A stretch of DNA of 64,000 nt from Parapedobacter sp042666505 (GCF_042666505.1 NZ_JBHTDN010000010.1:1-64000); one strand, 5' to 3'; positions 51,569 through 59,842 are shown, counted from the first letter of the stretch. Numbers and translations: made by a program. The notes: a model not told the origin generated them from the letters alone.

Positions 51569-52357
51569 TTACCACCTGCCGCTGGCACCGCCGCCGCCGA
51601 AACCACCGCCGCCGAAACCGCCGAAACCACCGCCGCCGCCTCCAAAACCGCCGCCAAAGCCACCGCCTCCACTACCGCCACGACCCATGCCGCTTAGCAG
51701 TGTCCACCACAGCAGATCGGAAGCTCCACGGCCGCCCAATACCCGGCCGCCACCACGGCCACCACCGCCGCGACTGAACAATGCAATGACAACCACGATG
51801 ATGATCACGATCAGGAAAATGGAGCCAATACCGCCACCTTGCCCTTGCTTTCGGGGTGGAGCGTCATACTCACCCTTCGTATAGGAAATAAGTGCATCGG
51901 TTGCTCTATCGATACCCGTAAAATAGTCTCCTTGACGGAAAGCGGGCTTGATTTCGTTTTCTATGATCCGGTAGGCAATTGCATCCGGCACGGCACCTTC
52001 CACTCCGTATCCGGTTTGGATGGTAACCGCGCGGTCTCCCAAGGCAACCAGCAGCAGAATCCCGTTGTCGTGTTCCTTACCGCCAATGCCCCAACGCTGG
52101 GCTAACCGTACGCCGTAATCTGCAATGTCGTATTGCCCGGTCGACTGCATGACAACCACCGCAATTTGGGTTGACGTACTGTCGTCAAAAGCAACCAGCT
52201 TGCGTTCCAATTGCTGTACCTGGGATGCTGAGAGTGTCTGCGTATAATCATTCACCAAGGTGTTAGGCGTGGCTGGGAAATCCTGCGCCCACACTACACC
52301 TAAGGACCATAACGCCGAGACGATTGTTAAAAACAGCTTATTCTTTACCATCACCAA
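51569..52357 (-). CDS. TPM-domain protein with glycine-rich tail (YgcG-like)
   Basis: A 262-residue exported protein: signal peptide (residues 3-25), a TPM/psb32 domain (VNDYTQTLSASQVQQLERKL, STQIAVVVMQSTGQYDI, NGILLLVALGDRAVTIQTGYG), a membrane helix (IGSIFLIVIIIVVVIALF) and a glycine-rich end of FGGG/GGGG repeats finishing in GASGRW. The order signal peptide, TPM, helix, Gly-rich tail is the usual one of the YgcG group; the tail probably lies in the cytosol. The first 20 nt overlap the end of the other TPM gene. Function unknown; some TPM proteins help in membrane-protein or photosystem repair. Confidence 0.85.
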   Translation of the reverse strand: MVMVKNKLFLTIVSALWSLGVVWAQDFPATPNTLVNDYTQTLSASQVQQLERKLVAFDDSTSTQIAVVVMQSTGQYDIADYGVRLAQRWGIGGKEHDNGILLLVALGDRAVTIQTGYGVEGAVPDAIAYRIIENEIKPAFRQGDYFTGIDRATDALISYTKGEYDAPPRKQGQGGGIGSIFLIVIIIVVVIALFSRGGGGRGGGRVLGGRGASDLLWWTLLSGMGRGGSGGGGFGGGFGGGGGGFGGFGGGGFGGGGASGRW

Positions 52358-52775
52358 AGGCTATATCGTTAGGCAATTCATTGACGTCATCCGCTTCGCG
52401 GGGAAAAAAACGCTGCAATTGCTCTCCGGCGTGTATGATTCCCTCGATAAGTCCCTGAACAAAATCACCCGCTTTAAAGTGGCGTAGCATGAGTTCTTTC
52501 GTTTCTTCCCAAAAATTGGCGGATACCCGTGTGTGGATCCCTTGGTCACCCAAAATCGCAAATTGATGGTCTTCGGTAGCAAGGTAAATTAATACGCCGT
52601 TGTGCTGTGCAGTTTTGTCCATACCCAACCGCTTAAAATACACCATTGCCCGATCCAGTGGCTCTCCCTGGCAATGAGGTTCGACGGCTAATCGGATTTC
52701 GCCCGAAGTCCGTGCCTCTGCCAATTGGATGGCGAGAACAATTTTCTCCTGCTCTTCTTCGGTGAATACTTGCAT
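52338..52775 (-). CDS. Cytosolic TPM-domain protein
   Basis: A 145-residue TPM-domain protein without a signal peptide or membrane helix. Conserved parts: IVLAIQLAEARTSGEIRLAVEPHC, MDKTAQHNGVLIYLATEDHQFAILGDQGIH and FWEETKELMLRHFKAGDFVQGL. It is the second TPM protein in the cluster and overlaps the secreted one by 20 nt, while it starts 6 nt after lemA. Such a soluble plus membrane-bound TPM pair beside LemA recurs in Bacteroidota, suggesting that they act together. Confidence 0.85.
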   Translation of the reverse strand: MQVFTEEEQEKIVLAIQLAEARTSGEIRLAVEPHCQGEPLDRAMVYFKRLGMDKTAQHNGVLIYLATEDHQFAILGDQGIHTRVSANFWEETKELMLRHFKAGDFVQGLIEGIIHAGEQLQRFFPREADDVNELPNDIAFGDGKE

Positions 52776-52781
52776 AATTCC

Positions 52782-53363
52782 TTAAAACTGCACTTCAGGT
52801 GCTTGATTTGCACCGGCTTCTGCGGTAAAATAGCCTTTTTGCTTAAATCCGAAAATACCCGCAGTTAGGTTGTTTGGAAAGCGTCTTACCGATGAGTTAT
52901 ATTCTTGTGTGGCTTCGTTAAACGCGCGGCGTTCGGTACTGATCCGGTTCTCGGTGCCTTCCAACTGTGCCTGCAATTCCAGAAAGTTCTGGTTAGCCTT
53001 TAATTCCGGATAGCGTTCTACGGTGACCAGCAAACGTCCCAAGGATTGCGAAAGGGCATCCTGCGACTGCTGGAATTGCTGAATCGCCTCCGGTGTTAGA
53101 TTTTCCGGATCGACCGTAACCGAGGAAGCTTTGGCCCGGGCTTCGATGACCTGCGTAAGTGTTTCCTGCTCAAAGTTGGCAGCACCCTTTACCGTGTTGA
53201 CCAGGTTTGGGATGAGATCGGCACGGCGCTGATACGCATTTTCGACCTGCGCCCATTTACCTTTCACGTTTTCCTCCAAGTTAACGAGGGTGTTGTAACC
53301 GCATGAGCTGAATGACAAGGCGGCAAACAAGCCCACCATTGCAACCAATAATCGTCTCTTCAT
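52782..53363 (-). CDS. lemA: LemA-family lipoprotein
   Basis: A 193-residue LemA protein. The ATG at 53363 gives a lipoprotein signal ending in LSFSSCGYN (lipobox SSC); the frame is open to 53393. The long helical body has the family signature LVNLEENVKGKWAQVENAYQRRADLIPNLV, and LVTVERYPELKANQNFLELQAQLEGTENRI, then ARRFNEATQEYN-type sequence (AFNEATQEYNSSVRRFPNNL). It is predicted to be a helical bundle anchored to the membrane with an exposed N-terminus. First gene of the LemA-TPM-TPM-DUF58 series. Confidence 0.9.
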   Translation of the reverse strand: MKRRLLVAMVGLFAALSFSSCGYNTLVNLEENVKGKWAQVENAYQRRADLIPNLVNTVKGAANFEQETLTQVIEARAKASSVTVDPENLTPEAIQQFQQSQDALSQSLGRLLVTVERYPELKANQNFLELQAQLEGTENRISTERRAFNEATQEYNSSVRRFPNNLTAGIFGFKQKGYFTAEAGANQAPEVQF

Positions 53364-53421
53364 GTTGACTGAATTTAAATGCATTATTGCCACTAATTTA
53401 CTACTTTGATGACAAAATTCA

Positions 53422-53429
53422 TACCTTTG
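53422..53429 (+). promoter_or_regulatory. Promoter -7 box for the COG2509 flavoprotein
   Basis: TACCTTTG, exact TAnnTTTG, 33 nt before the ATG at 53463. It lies downstream of the first possible start (53406), so it supports the shorter protein. Confidence 0.55.
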
Positions 53430-53462
53430 TTACACTTCGGGATAAAAACCCGACATCCTTGC

Positions 53463-55004
53463 ATGCAAAAGGAAATAGAGTTAAGCATTCTTCCGGAAAA
53501 AGTATCCGACGAGGCGCACATTCTCGAGAAGGGCGCCGCACAACTGAATATCGTCTTAACACGCATCAAAGGCCTAAAAATACGGAAACGTTCGATCGAT
53601 GCACGGGGGCGACAGGTGATATTCCGCATTCGCGTGATTTTCTACATCGATGAAACACCGGTTCCCGACATTTTGCATTTCAAGTATGCCAATGTAGCAG
53701 ATGCCCGTCCGGTTATTATCATCGGCGCTGGTCCGGCGGGGCTGTTTGCCGCTTTACGTTGTTTGGAAAAGGGACTGCGCCCGGTCTTGGTCGAGCGGGG
53801 CAAAAATGTACAGGAGCGCCGTCGGGATCTCGCTGCCTTGAATAAAGCGGGCGTGGTAAACGTCGACTCCAATTACTGCTTCGGCGAAGGTGGCGCGGGC
53901 ACGTATTCCGATGGAAAACTGTATACACGGTCCAATAAACGGGGGGATGTTCAACGTGTGCTGCAGATTTTGGTGGCTCACGGAGCTACGGAGGATATCC
54001 TGGTGGATGCCCGCCCGCATATCGGCACCAACAAACTGCCGCACATCATTCAAGCCATACGCCATACGATTTTGGAACATGGCGGTGAAATCCATTTCAA
54101 CAGCCGGGTGGTGGACGTTGAAGAACACTTCGGGCAGGTAAAGGGTGTACGATTGGCTTCCGGTGACCAGCTTGCCGCTGAACAGGTAATTATAGCCACA
54201 GGCCATTCCGCGCGCGATATCTTCGAATTGTTCCATCGTAAGCGTTGGCTGGTCGAACCCAAGCCCTTCGCTCTGGGAGTCCGCATTGAGCACCCTCAGG
54301 AAATCATCGATCAGGCGCAATACCACTGTCCCGTGCGGAGCGAGCATCTACCCCCCGCATACTACAGTTTAGTGGAACAAGTAGACGACCGGGGGGTCTT
54401 CTCTTTTTGCATGTGTCCCGGTGGCGTGATCGCTCCCTGCGCTACAGATAAGGGAGAAGTGGTGGTCAACGGTTGGTCGCCCTCTAAGCGGAACAACCCA
54501 TATGCCAATTCGGGTACGGTGGTACAAGTCAATCTCGAAGACATTCCGCAAGCGGTGCGCTACCCCTTTGCGCTCCTGGACTTCCAGCATGAGGTCGAAG
54601 AGCGTGCCTACGTTGTAGGTGGCGGCAACCTGGTAGCTCCAGCCCAGCGGATGATCGATTTTGTACAGGGTAAACTCTCCAATACCCTGCCGGCTAACTC
54701 GTATAAACCCGGAACGAAAAGTGCGCTGCTTTCTGAGGTGCTGCCCGCCTTCGTGCATGAGGCGCTGCGGAAGGCGCTGCCCTTGTTCGGCAAGAAAATG
54801 AAAGGTTACTATACCAACGAAGCCATCCTGGTCGGCGTGGAATCCCGCACGTCGTCACCGGTACGCATACCAAGGGATAAGGACACGCTGCAGCATCCGC
54901 AGATCAAAGGGTTATATCCCTGTGGCGAAGGCGCAGGATATGCCGGGGGGATTGTATCGGCAGCTATTGACGGTATGAACTGCGCGGATGCGATAAAGGC
55001 ATAA
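53463..55004 (+). CDS. FAD-dependent dehydrogenase of the COG2509 type
   Basis: A 513-residue flavoprotein. An N-terminal ~75-residue domain (IELSILPEKVSDEAHILEKG..LKIRKRSIDARGRQVIFRI) precedes the FAD-binding motif PVIIIGAGPAGLFAALRCLEKG; then NYCFGEGGAGTYSDGKLYTRS, IIATGHSARDIFEL, ALGVRIEHPQ, FCMCPGGVIAPCATD and a C-terminal YPCGEGAGYAGGIVSAAIDGM. This pattern marks the uncharacterised FAD-dependent dehydrogenase group COG2509; substrate and electron acceptor are unknown. The ATG at 53463 is chosen because the promoter box and the conserved domain fit it. Confidence 0.88.
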   Translation: MQKEIELSILPEKVSDEAHILEKGAAQLNIVLTRIKGLKIRKRSIDARGRQVIFRIRVIFYIDETPVPDILHFKYANVADARPVIIIGAGPAGLFAALRCLEKGLRPVLVERGKNVQERRRDLAALNKAGVVNVDSNYCFGEGGAGTYSDGKLYTRSNKRGDVQRVLQILVAHGATEDILVDARPHIGTNKLPHIIQAIRHTILEHGGEIHFNSRVVDVEEHFGQVKGVRLASGDQLAAEQVIIATGHSARDIFELFHRKRWLVEPKPFALGVRIEHPQEIIDQAQYHCPVRSEHLPPAYYSLVEQVDDRGVFSFCMCPGGVIAPCATDKGEVVVNGWSPSKRNNPYANSGTVVQVNLEDIPQAVRYPFALLDFQHEVEERAYVVGGGNLVAPAQRMIDFVQGKLSNTLPANSYKPGTKSALLSEVLPAFVHEALRKALPLFGKKMKGYYTNEAILVGVESRTSSPVRIPRDKDTLQHPQIKGLYPCGEGAGYAGGIVSAAIDGMNCADAIKA

Positions 55005-55009
55005 AAAAA

Positions 55010-55042
55010 TTTGGAAAATAGATGTCCGCGATACTACATTTG
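55010..55042 (+). promoter_or_regulatory. Promoter for tRNA-Gly
   Basis: TTTG at 55010-55013, a 21-nt gap and TACATTTG at 55035-55042 match the Bacteroidota -33/-7 arrangement. The tRNA starts 13 nt downstream of the box. Confidence 0.6.
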
Positions 55043-55055
55043 TAAATACCGATCA

Positions 55056-55131
55056 GCGAAAGTAGCTCAGTTGGTAGAGCATCAGCTTCCCAAGCTGAGG
55101 GTCGCGAGTTCGAACCTCGTCTTTCGCTCCA
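55056..55131 (+). tRNA. tRNA-Gly (anticodon CCC)
   Basis: The sequence folds into a full cloverleaf: acceptor stem GCGAAAG with CTTTCGC, D-arm GCTC-AGTTGGTA-GAGC, anticodon arm TCAGC-TTCCCAA-GCTGA giving anticodon CCC (glycine, codon GGG), variable loop GGGTC, and T-arm GCGAG-TTCGAAC-CTCGT. The discriminator T is followed by an encoded CCA (55129-55131). Confidence 0.95.
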
Positions 55132-55132
55132 T

Positions 55133-55166
55133 TTACGCCCGAAGCGGCAGTACGCATCGGGCGTAA
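55133..55166. terminator. Hairpin between tRNA-Gly and the convergent hypothetical gene
   Basis: TTACGCCCGA (55133-55142) pairs perfectly with TCGGGCGTAA (55157-55166) around a 14-nt loop. A T-run is lacking on both strands. Position just behind the tRNA and between convergent units suggests a transcription end, possibly in both directions. Confidence 0.5.
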
Positions 55167-55191
55167 TGGAATAAGCTGGAAGTTCTCATTT

Positions 55192-55644
55192 TTATCTCAA
55201 GAATGCCAGCAATTCTCCTTTGGGAAGTTCCTTCGAAGCATAATGGAGGCTTAAATCCTGATGGGCATGCTTCCTTTCCAACTGCGTCAACTCCGTTACA
55301 GCGATCGTCATGCCGACATTGGTCCCGTCCCCATCCGCGAAATCCCATTTCCTAAGGGTGTTTCCGCGCTCGTCCTTCACGGCAATACTCCTACCTGTGC
55401 CAATCCCGTTTCCGTGACAGTGCGTATAATTAATGCGCAGTTTGTCGTTTGCTTCGGCCTTTTCCAATTGCAATTTCCGTAAACTTAGCGGTTGGTTTAC
55501 GTACTGTTTCAGGATGAGCCTGTTGTTAAGGTAGATTTCGTAACTGTCCAGACCCAGGTTAGCGGTGAAACCAAACGCCATAAAGCTCAGTGCAACAAGC
55601 ACACATAGCTGCATGAATGCTTGTTTGAATGTTTTGTGTTGCAT
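55192..55644 (-). CDS. Small secreted hypothetical protein next to a LytTR system
   Basis: A 150-residue protein I do not recognise. It has a signal peptide or membrane anchor (QAFMQLCVLVALSFMAFGF) and then a mostly beta, hydrophilic body: GLDSYEIYLNNRLILKQYVNQP, RINYTHCHGNGIGTGRSI and VKDERGNTLRKWDFAD. The lone cysteine region THCHGNG could bind metal but that is speculation. It lies 92 nt downstream of the LytTR regulator in the same direction, and the gap holds direct repeats like those in front of the kinase gene, so it is a likely target of that system. Confidence 0.65.
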   Translation of the reverse strand: MQHKTFKQAFMQLCVLVALSFMAFGFTANLGLDSYEIYLNNRLILKQYVNQPLSLRKLQLEKAEANDKLRINYTHCHGNGIGTGRSIAVKDERGNTLRKWDFADGDGTNVGMTIAVTELTQLERKHAHQDLSLHYASKELPKGELLAFLR

Positions 55645-55695
55645 AACTCATTTTTTTGAACAATAGTACGCGAAAAGGAAAAGAGGCAGAAAAAT

Positions 55696-55735
55696 AGTAG
55701 ACCAACGTTCAAAAGAGTAGACCAAGTAGGCCAAC
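55696..55735. promoter_or_regulatory. Direct repeats, candidate LytTR regulator site (hypothetical gene promoter)
   Basis: AGTAGACCAAC (55696-55706) and AGTAGACCAAG (55716-55726) are repeated with a start-to-start distance of exactly 20 bp; a third, overlapping copy AGTAGGCCAAC starts at 55725. The repeats lie about 50-90 bp upstream of the start of the gene at 55644, ahead of a near-consensus box TACTATTG (55661-55668, minus strand). LytTR regulators bind pairs of direct repeats spaced by about two helical turns. Confidence 0.55.
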
Positions 55736-55736
55736 A

Positions 55737-56444
55737 TCAGGCACCGGAAATCGCCCGCTCCATTTGGGCTTTATAATTTCTACCAATAGGTACCTGATGC
55801 TCGCCGATGACGATCCGACTTTTCACTATCCGTATGATTTTTTCCCGGGCAACGACAAAGGATTTATGAACACGGACAAACTGCGGCTCCGGAAACAGCT
55901 GTTGCATGGATTTGATAGAGCCTTTGGTAACAATTTTGCCCGTTTCGGCATGGATGATTGCATAATCCTTCAGTCCTTGGATATAGGTAACATCGGTAAA
56001 AAACAGTTTGATTTTCTGCACGCCGCTTTTTACAAAAATAAATTTCGGTTCTACCGTATTAATTTCAATGTCTGCATGCGCTCCTTTCAGCGAAAGGAAA
56101 TCCCCGACCTTTTCGAGTGAGATTTTGAAACGGGAGAAGGATATAGGCTTCAACAAGAAATCAATCACCCCTAATTCAAACCCTTCAAATGCGTAATCCC
56201 GGAAAGCCGTTGTAAACACCGTGATCGGTGGATTGGGTAACATCCGCAATAGATCAATTCCATTCATTTCTGGCATTTCAATATCCAGAAACAGCGCGTC
56301 AACCGTATTTTCCATCAGAAATACACGCGCATCAAACGCATTGCCAAAGCTCTTTAGCAGGTTCACATTCGGCAGTTTTTCAATGTAGCCGATCAGCACC
56401 TCTCTGGCGAGCGGCTCGTCCTCAACAACAACGCAGTTTAGCAT
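55737..56444 (-). CDS. LytTR-family response regulator
   Basis: A 235-residue response regulator. The receiver domain (1-120) has the acidic pair in VVVEDEPLAREVL, the phosphorylatable aspartate in ALFLDIEMPEMNGIDLL, threonine in VFTTAFRDYA and lysine in LLKPISFSRF. The C-terminal LytTR domain (about 140-235) shows FFTDVTYIQGLKDYAIIH, GSIKSMQQLFPEPQFVRVHKSFVV and VIGEHQVPIGRNYKAQ, typical of beta-fold LytTR DNA-binding domains. It overlaps the kinase gene by 7 nt. The direct repeats in front of both the kinase gene and the gene downstream are the likely binding sites. Confidence 0.93.
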   Translation of the reverse strand: MLNCVVVEDEPLAREVLIGYIEKLPNVNLLKSFGNAFDARVFLMENTVDALFLDIEMPEMNGIDLLRMLPNPPITVFTTAFRDYAFEGFELGVIDFLLKPISFSRFKISLEKVGDFLSLKGAHADIEINTVEPKFIFVKSGVQKIKLFFTDVTYIQGLKDYAIIHAETGKIVTKGSIKSMQQLFPEPQFVRVHKSFVVAREKIIRIVKSRIVIGEHQVPIGRNYKAQMERAISGA

Positions 56445-57490
56445 AACAGATCTATTTTCAATAACACTTCATACCGACTTGGCTGTTCAGTGATCTGGAG
56501 CAGGTATTTAGCTGGATACAAGAGTTCCAATCTTTTCTTGAGGTTCAGCAATCCGATCCCTTGATTTTTGTCTTTTTCCTCGAACCGGGGCTTGTTGTTT
56601 GCTATCCGTACCTCAAGCGTTTGACTGATTTGGATATGAATATGCAAGTATGCCCCAAAAGCGGCTTTACCGATACCATGTTTAAATGCATTCTCCACAA
56701 GGGGTAATATCAAAAACGGTGGTATTTGACATTGATCCGCCGAGCCGGCGACCGTCATTCGGATGTCCGCCGGTTTACTCTGCCTGATTTTCTCCAACTC
56801 GAGGTAATTGCTCAAGTAATTGATTTCGCGGGCCAGTGATACGTAGGGACCATCACTCTCGTATAGCATATACTCCATCAACTCAGAGAGCTTTAATACG
56901 ACACTTGGCGCTTCATCGGATTTTTTCAGCGTCAACGCATATAAATTGTTCAGTGCATTGAACAGAAAATGCGGATTGACCTGTGAGCGGAGGTAATTAA
57001 CCTCCGCCTGCAACTGGCCTACCTGCGCTTCCTGCAACATTTCCCGTTGCTCGTACCAATCGATGCTGAACTTCAGAGCCACGGTTAATAGCAGATACAG
57101 TGAGGTATGCGTAAAATTATAGATAAGTGAAGCAGACAGGTGCACGTTCCGGCTCGGACCCAAGACGTAACCGAACAGGTAATAGTCATATAGGCTTTGT
57201 ATAACTAGGTAGCCGATAACCAGCAAAAACACCAGCCCAAAATATCCGCCATACCTGCGACGCAAGAGATAACGTGGGATCAGCCGATGGATGTTGAGCC
57301 ATGCCAGGCCCATCAGCAGAATCACCCTGACCGCGGAACAAATGAAAAAATTCGGTAGTCCGGCTTTTTCGATCAGGTAGGTCCGGTCGTATAAAAAAAT
57401 CAGGGTGACTAACCCCCAATAGGCTATGGAGATCCAGGGGCGTCTTGCCATTAACCCATTCCTTACTTCCAAACTAGCCATACCCTGCAT
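56438..57490 (-). CDS. LytS-like sensor histidine kinase
   Basis: A 350-residue kinase of the His_kinase (PF06580) type. Four membrane helices in the first ~145 residues form the sensor part (no extra domain), then QVNPHFLFNALNNLYALTL with the phosphoacceptor histidine, and a short ATPase domain with LPLVENAFKHGI (N box) and NQGIGLLNLKKRLELLYP (G box). Together with the LytTR regulator, which starts inside its last codons, it makes a complete two-component system. Its signal is unknown; sensing within the membrane or via its short loops is likely. Candidate regulator repeats lie 40-70 bp upstream of its start. Confidence 0.93.
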   Translation of the reverse strand: MQGMASLEVRNGLMARRPWISIAYWGLVTLIFLYDRTYLIEKAGLPNFFICSAVRVILLMGLAWLNIHRLIPRYLLRRRYGGYFGLVFLLVIGYLVIQSLYDYYLFGYVLGPSRNVHLSASLIYNFTHTSLYLLLTVALKFSIDWYEQREMLQEAQVGQLQAEVNYLRSQVNPHFLFNALNNLYALTLKKSDEAPSVVLKLSELMEYMLYESDGPYVSLAREINYLSNYLELEKIRQSKPADIRMTVAGSADQCQIPPFLILPLVENAFKHGIGKAAFGAYLHIHIQISQTLEVRIANNKPRFEEKDKNQGIGLLNLKKRLELLYPAKYLLQITEQPSRYEVLLKIDLLC

Positions 57491-57529
57491 GTTACTAATT
57501 AATACAATTGTCGGAAGGAGCGCGAAATT

Positions 57530-57560
57530 AGTAGAGCAACTGCAAAAAAAGTAGATGAAT
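57530..57560. promoter_or_regulatory. Direct repeats, candidate LytTR regulator site (kinase gene promoter)
   Basis: AGTAGAGCAAC (57530-57540) and AGTAGATGAAT (57550-57560) repeat with the same 20-bp period as the pair at 55696-55726. The first copy differs from its counterpart by a single base (AGTAGAcCAAC versus AGTAGAgCAAC). They lie 40-70 bp upstream of the kinase start, in keeping with autoregulation. The second copy also belongs to a small palindrome GTAGAT-GA-ATCTAC (57551-57564). Confidence 0.55.
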
Positions 57561-57731
57561 CTACAAAATATAATTGGAGTTTCGGATTTCCCCGCGTCCG
57601 TTGATTGGCAGCGAAGGACTTCTTAGGGTGCCATCAGTAACGGGAATGGAAATCCGCGTATGTATTTTCAATAGTGATTGACCGACGGAATGTCCGATAG
57701 CAGGTATATGCAATGTGCTGCTAACAATCGG

Positions 57732-59033
57732 TTAAAGCCCCTCCTCCACCAGATGCTCCACGTACTCACGCACCGCCGTATTGGCAAAACGGCTGGTTAC
57801 ATCAAACGCAAATGCATGCACCAGGAGGATTCTCGCCTGCGCTTCGCTGATGCCCCTTGCCTGAAGGTAGAATAAAGCTTCGTTGTCAAACTGCCCGATG
57901 GTGCAGCCGTGGCTGCATTTGACGTCGTCTGCGAAAATCTCCAACTGGGGTTTCGTATACACAGCGGACTTCTCACCGATGAGCATGTTGTTGTTCTGTT
58001 GAAAGGCATTCGTTTTTTGCGCATCGGGGCGCACGAAAATCTTGCCATTGAAGACCGCCGTTGAAGTATCCTGTGTAATGTTTTTATACCATTCGTAACT
58101 TTCACAATGTGGGCGGAGATGATCGACGATCGTATGGTTATCCACAAATTGATTGCCGGCGGTAAGCGTTACACCGTATAGGTGGCTTTCTACATCCGTA
58201 TCACCCAGCCTTACGTTGATGTTATTGCGGACAAACGCAGGCCCCGGAAACGTACAATTGTAATTATTATAGAGGCTGTGCTTTTCCTGATGTATCTCGG
58301 TATGATTAAGGTAATTGCTCTGGGAAGCCGCTGTTTGCAAATAATAATGCTGCATCTTGGCCCCTTCCCGCACCACGATTTCGGTTACCAGATTATTCAG
58401 GCTCCGCTCCGCTCCGTCGTCGGTGACGAACGATTCCACGATTTCAGCTTCTGCAAATGCACCAACTACGTAGAGATTCCGCACCTGATTAAACACCGGT
58501 TGACGTGCAGCAGAGACATGGATGATATGGATAGGTTTCTGGACCTGGCTGTTTTTGCCGGCCTCAATGAACAGTCCCGAGGTAAAGAGGGCGGTATTGA
58601 GCGCAACAAACGGGTTGTCGGTTTTGTCGGCAAATTCAGCAAAATATTTGGCGAAGCACAACCGCTCAAACGCCTGGTCTATGGGTAGAATCGTTAATCC
58701 CGGTACGCCTGACACGTCATCGGATAGCCCGGCATGGTATTTACCGTCTATCAGTACCACACGGTAGGCATCCAACTGCGGAAGATTGGCTTTGTCCAAA
58801 TCGAACGCTCCTAAAGGTGGTTCCGCATCCAGCTCGTAATGCTGACTAACGAGCGGCTGGATATTGGTGTATTTCCAGTCTTCGTTTTTAACCGTAGGAA
58901 ATCCTGTGCTTTTGAAGCGCTCAAACGCCTGTTTACGGATTTCGTCCAACGAGCGGGGTTCAGCCGAGGGCAGATTTCCGCCGTAGGTCTTAATCAATTG
59001 ACTGTATAATGAATCGCTTACTTGTGTAATCAT
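57732..59033 (-). CDS. sufD: Fe-S cluster assembly protein SufD
   Basis: A 433-residue SufD, part of the SufBC2D scaffold that builds iron-sulfur clusters. Conserved: PLVSQHYE near the N-terminus, ALNTALFTSGLFIEAG, LVTEIVVREGAKMQHYYLQTA, the beta-helix core, and the C-terminal VKCSHGCTIGQFDNEALFYLQARGI with the HG..IG..D motif carrying the histidine known to matter in SufD. Length is normal for Bacteroidota. It lies 17 nt after sufC. No cysteine desulfurase gene (sufS) follows; the next gene on this side is the convergent two-component system region. Confidence 0.93.
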   Translation of the reverse strand: MITQVSDSLYSQLIKTYGGNLPSAEPRSLDEIRKQAFERFKSTGFPTVKNEDWKYTNIQPLVSQHYELDAEPPLGAFDLDKANLPQLDAYRVVLIDGKYHAGLSDDVSGVPGLTILPIDQAFERLCFAKYFAEFADKTDNPFVALNTALFTSGLFIEAGKNSQVQKPIHIIHVSAARQPVFNQVRNLYVVGAFAEAEIVESFVTDDGAERSLNNLVTEIVVREGAKMQHYYLQTAASQSNYLNHTEIHQEKHSLYNNYNCTFPGPAFVRNNINVRLGDTDVESHLYGVTLTAGNQFVDNHTIVDHLRPHCESYEWYKNITQDTSTAVFNGKIFVRPDAQKTNAFQQNNNMLIGEKSAVYTKPQLEIFADDVKCSHGCTIGQFDNEALFYLQARGISEAQARILLVHAFAFDVTSRFANTAVREYVEHLVEEGL

Positions 59034-59050
59034 GATGTTTATGTGGTGGT

Positions 59051-59815
59051 TCAGACCGCTCCTTCGGCATCCACCGTATCCTTAATCCAATCGTACCCTT
59101 TCTCTTCCAACTCCAATGCCAATTCCTTTGTGCCCGAGCGAACAATGCGCCCCTTGTACAGTACGTGCACAAAATCGGGAACAATGTATTCCAATAGGCG
59201 CTGGTAATGGGTAATTACAATAAAGGCATTGTTGGAAGATCTCAGCTGGTTTACCCCCCGCGCAACGATACGCAGCGCATCGATATCCAATCCTGAATCG
59301 GTCTCATCCAAAATGCCCAATTTCGGTTCCAGCATGGCCAATTGGAAAATTTCGTTACGTTTCTTTTCGCCTCCGGAGAACCCTTCATTCAGGGACCGAT
59401 TGGCTAATTTGGCATCAAACTCGACCAATTTCTGCTTTTCTTTGACCCGATTCAGAAATTCGCGGGCCTCTAACGGCGGAAGTCCTTTATAAGCCCGTAT
59501 TTCATTCAGTGCGGTCTTGAGGAAATTAATGTTGGAAACGCCCGGTATTTCCACCGGATATTGGAACGCGAGGAACACGCCTTCGCGCGCCCGGTCCTCA
59601 GGCGAAAGCTCCAACAAGTCTTTGTCGTCCAGCCACACTTCTCCCGCGGTTACCTCGTAAGCGTCCCTTCCGGCCAGTACGTTGCCCAACGTACTCTTTC
59701 CCGAACCATTGGGTCCCATAATGGCGTGTACCTCTCCTGCTTTTACTTCGAAATCCAGTCCCTTCAGTATTTCTTTATTGTCTATTGATGCGTGTAAATT
59801 CTTTATACGTAACAT
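59051..59815 (-). CDS. sufC: Fe-S cluster assembly ATPase SufC
   Basis: A 254-residue ABC-type ATPase of the Suf system. Walker A IMGPNGSGKSTLGNVLAG (residues ~32-40 hold GPNGSGKS), signature NEGFSGGEKKRNEIFQ, Walker B LGILDETDSGLDIDALR and the H-loop ITHYQRLL are present; FSGGEKKRNE is diagnostic for SufC. It powers conformational change in the SufB-SufD heterodimer. The gene lies between sufB (27 nt) and sufD (17 nt) in one transcript. Confidence 0.96.
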   Translation of the reverse strand: MLRIKNLHASIDNKEILKGLDFEVKAGEVHAIMGPNGSGKSTLGNVLAGRDAYEVTAGEVWLDDKDLLELSPEDRAREGVFLAFQYPVEIPGVSNINFLKTALNEIRAYKGLPPLEAREFLNRVKEKQKLVEFDAKLANRSLNEGFSGGEKKRNEIFQLAMLEPKLGILDETDSGLDIDALRIVARGVNQLRSSNNAFIVITHYQRLLEYIVPDFVHVLYKGRIVRSGTKELALELEEKGYDWIKDTVDAEGAV

Positions 59816-59842
59816 GGGTTTTTTTTCGCTCTTTATTATTCA

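Noticed and set aside
51555..51884. Proline-rich plus-strand frame and repeats at the end of the TPM gene
   Set aside because: The repeats are codons for the FGGG/GGGG tail of the YgcG-like protein on the minus strand, not a CRISPR array or an independent gene.
57583..57656. Inverted repeat CGGATTTCC / GGAAATCCG with a 56-nt loop downstream of sufD
   Set aside because: Short arms and a long loop; likely chance, and no function can be supported.
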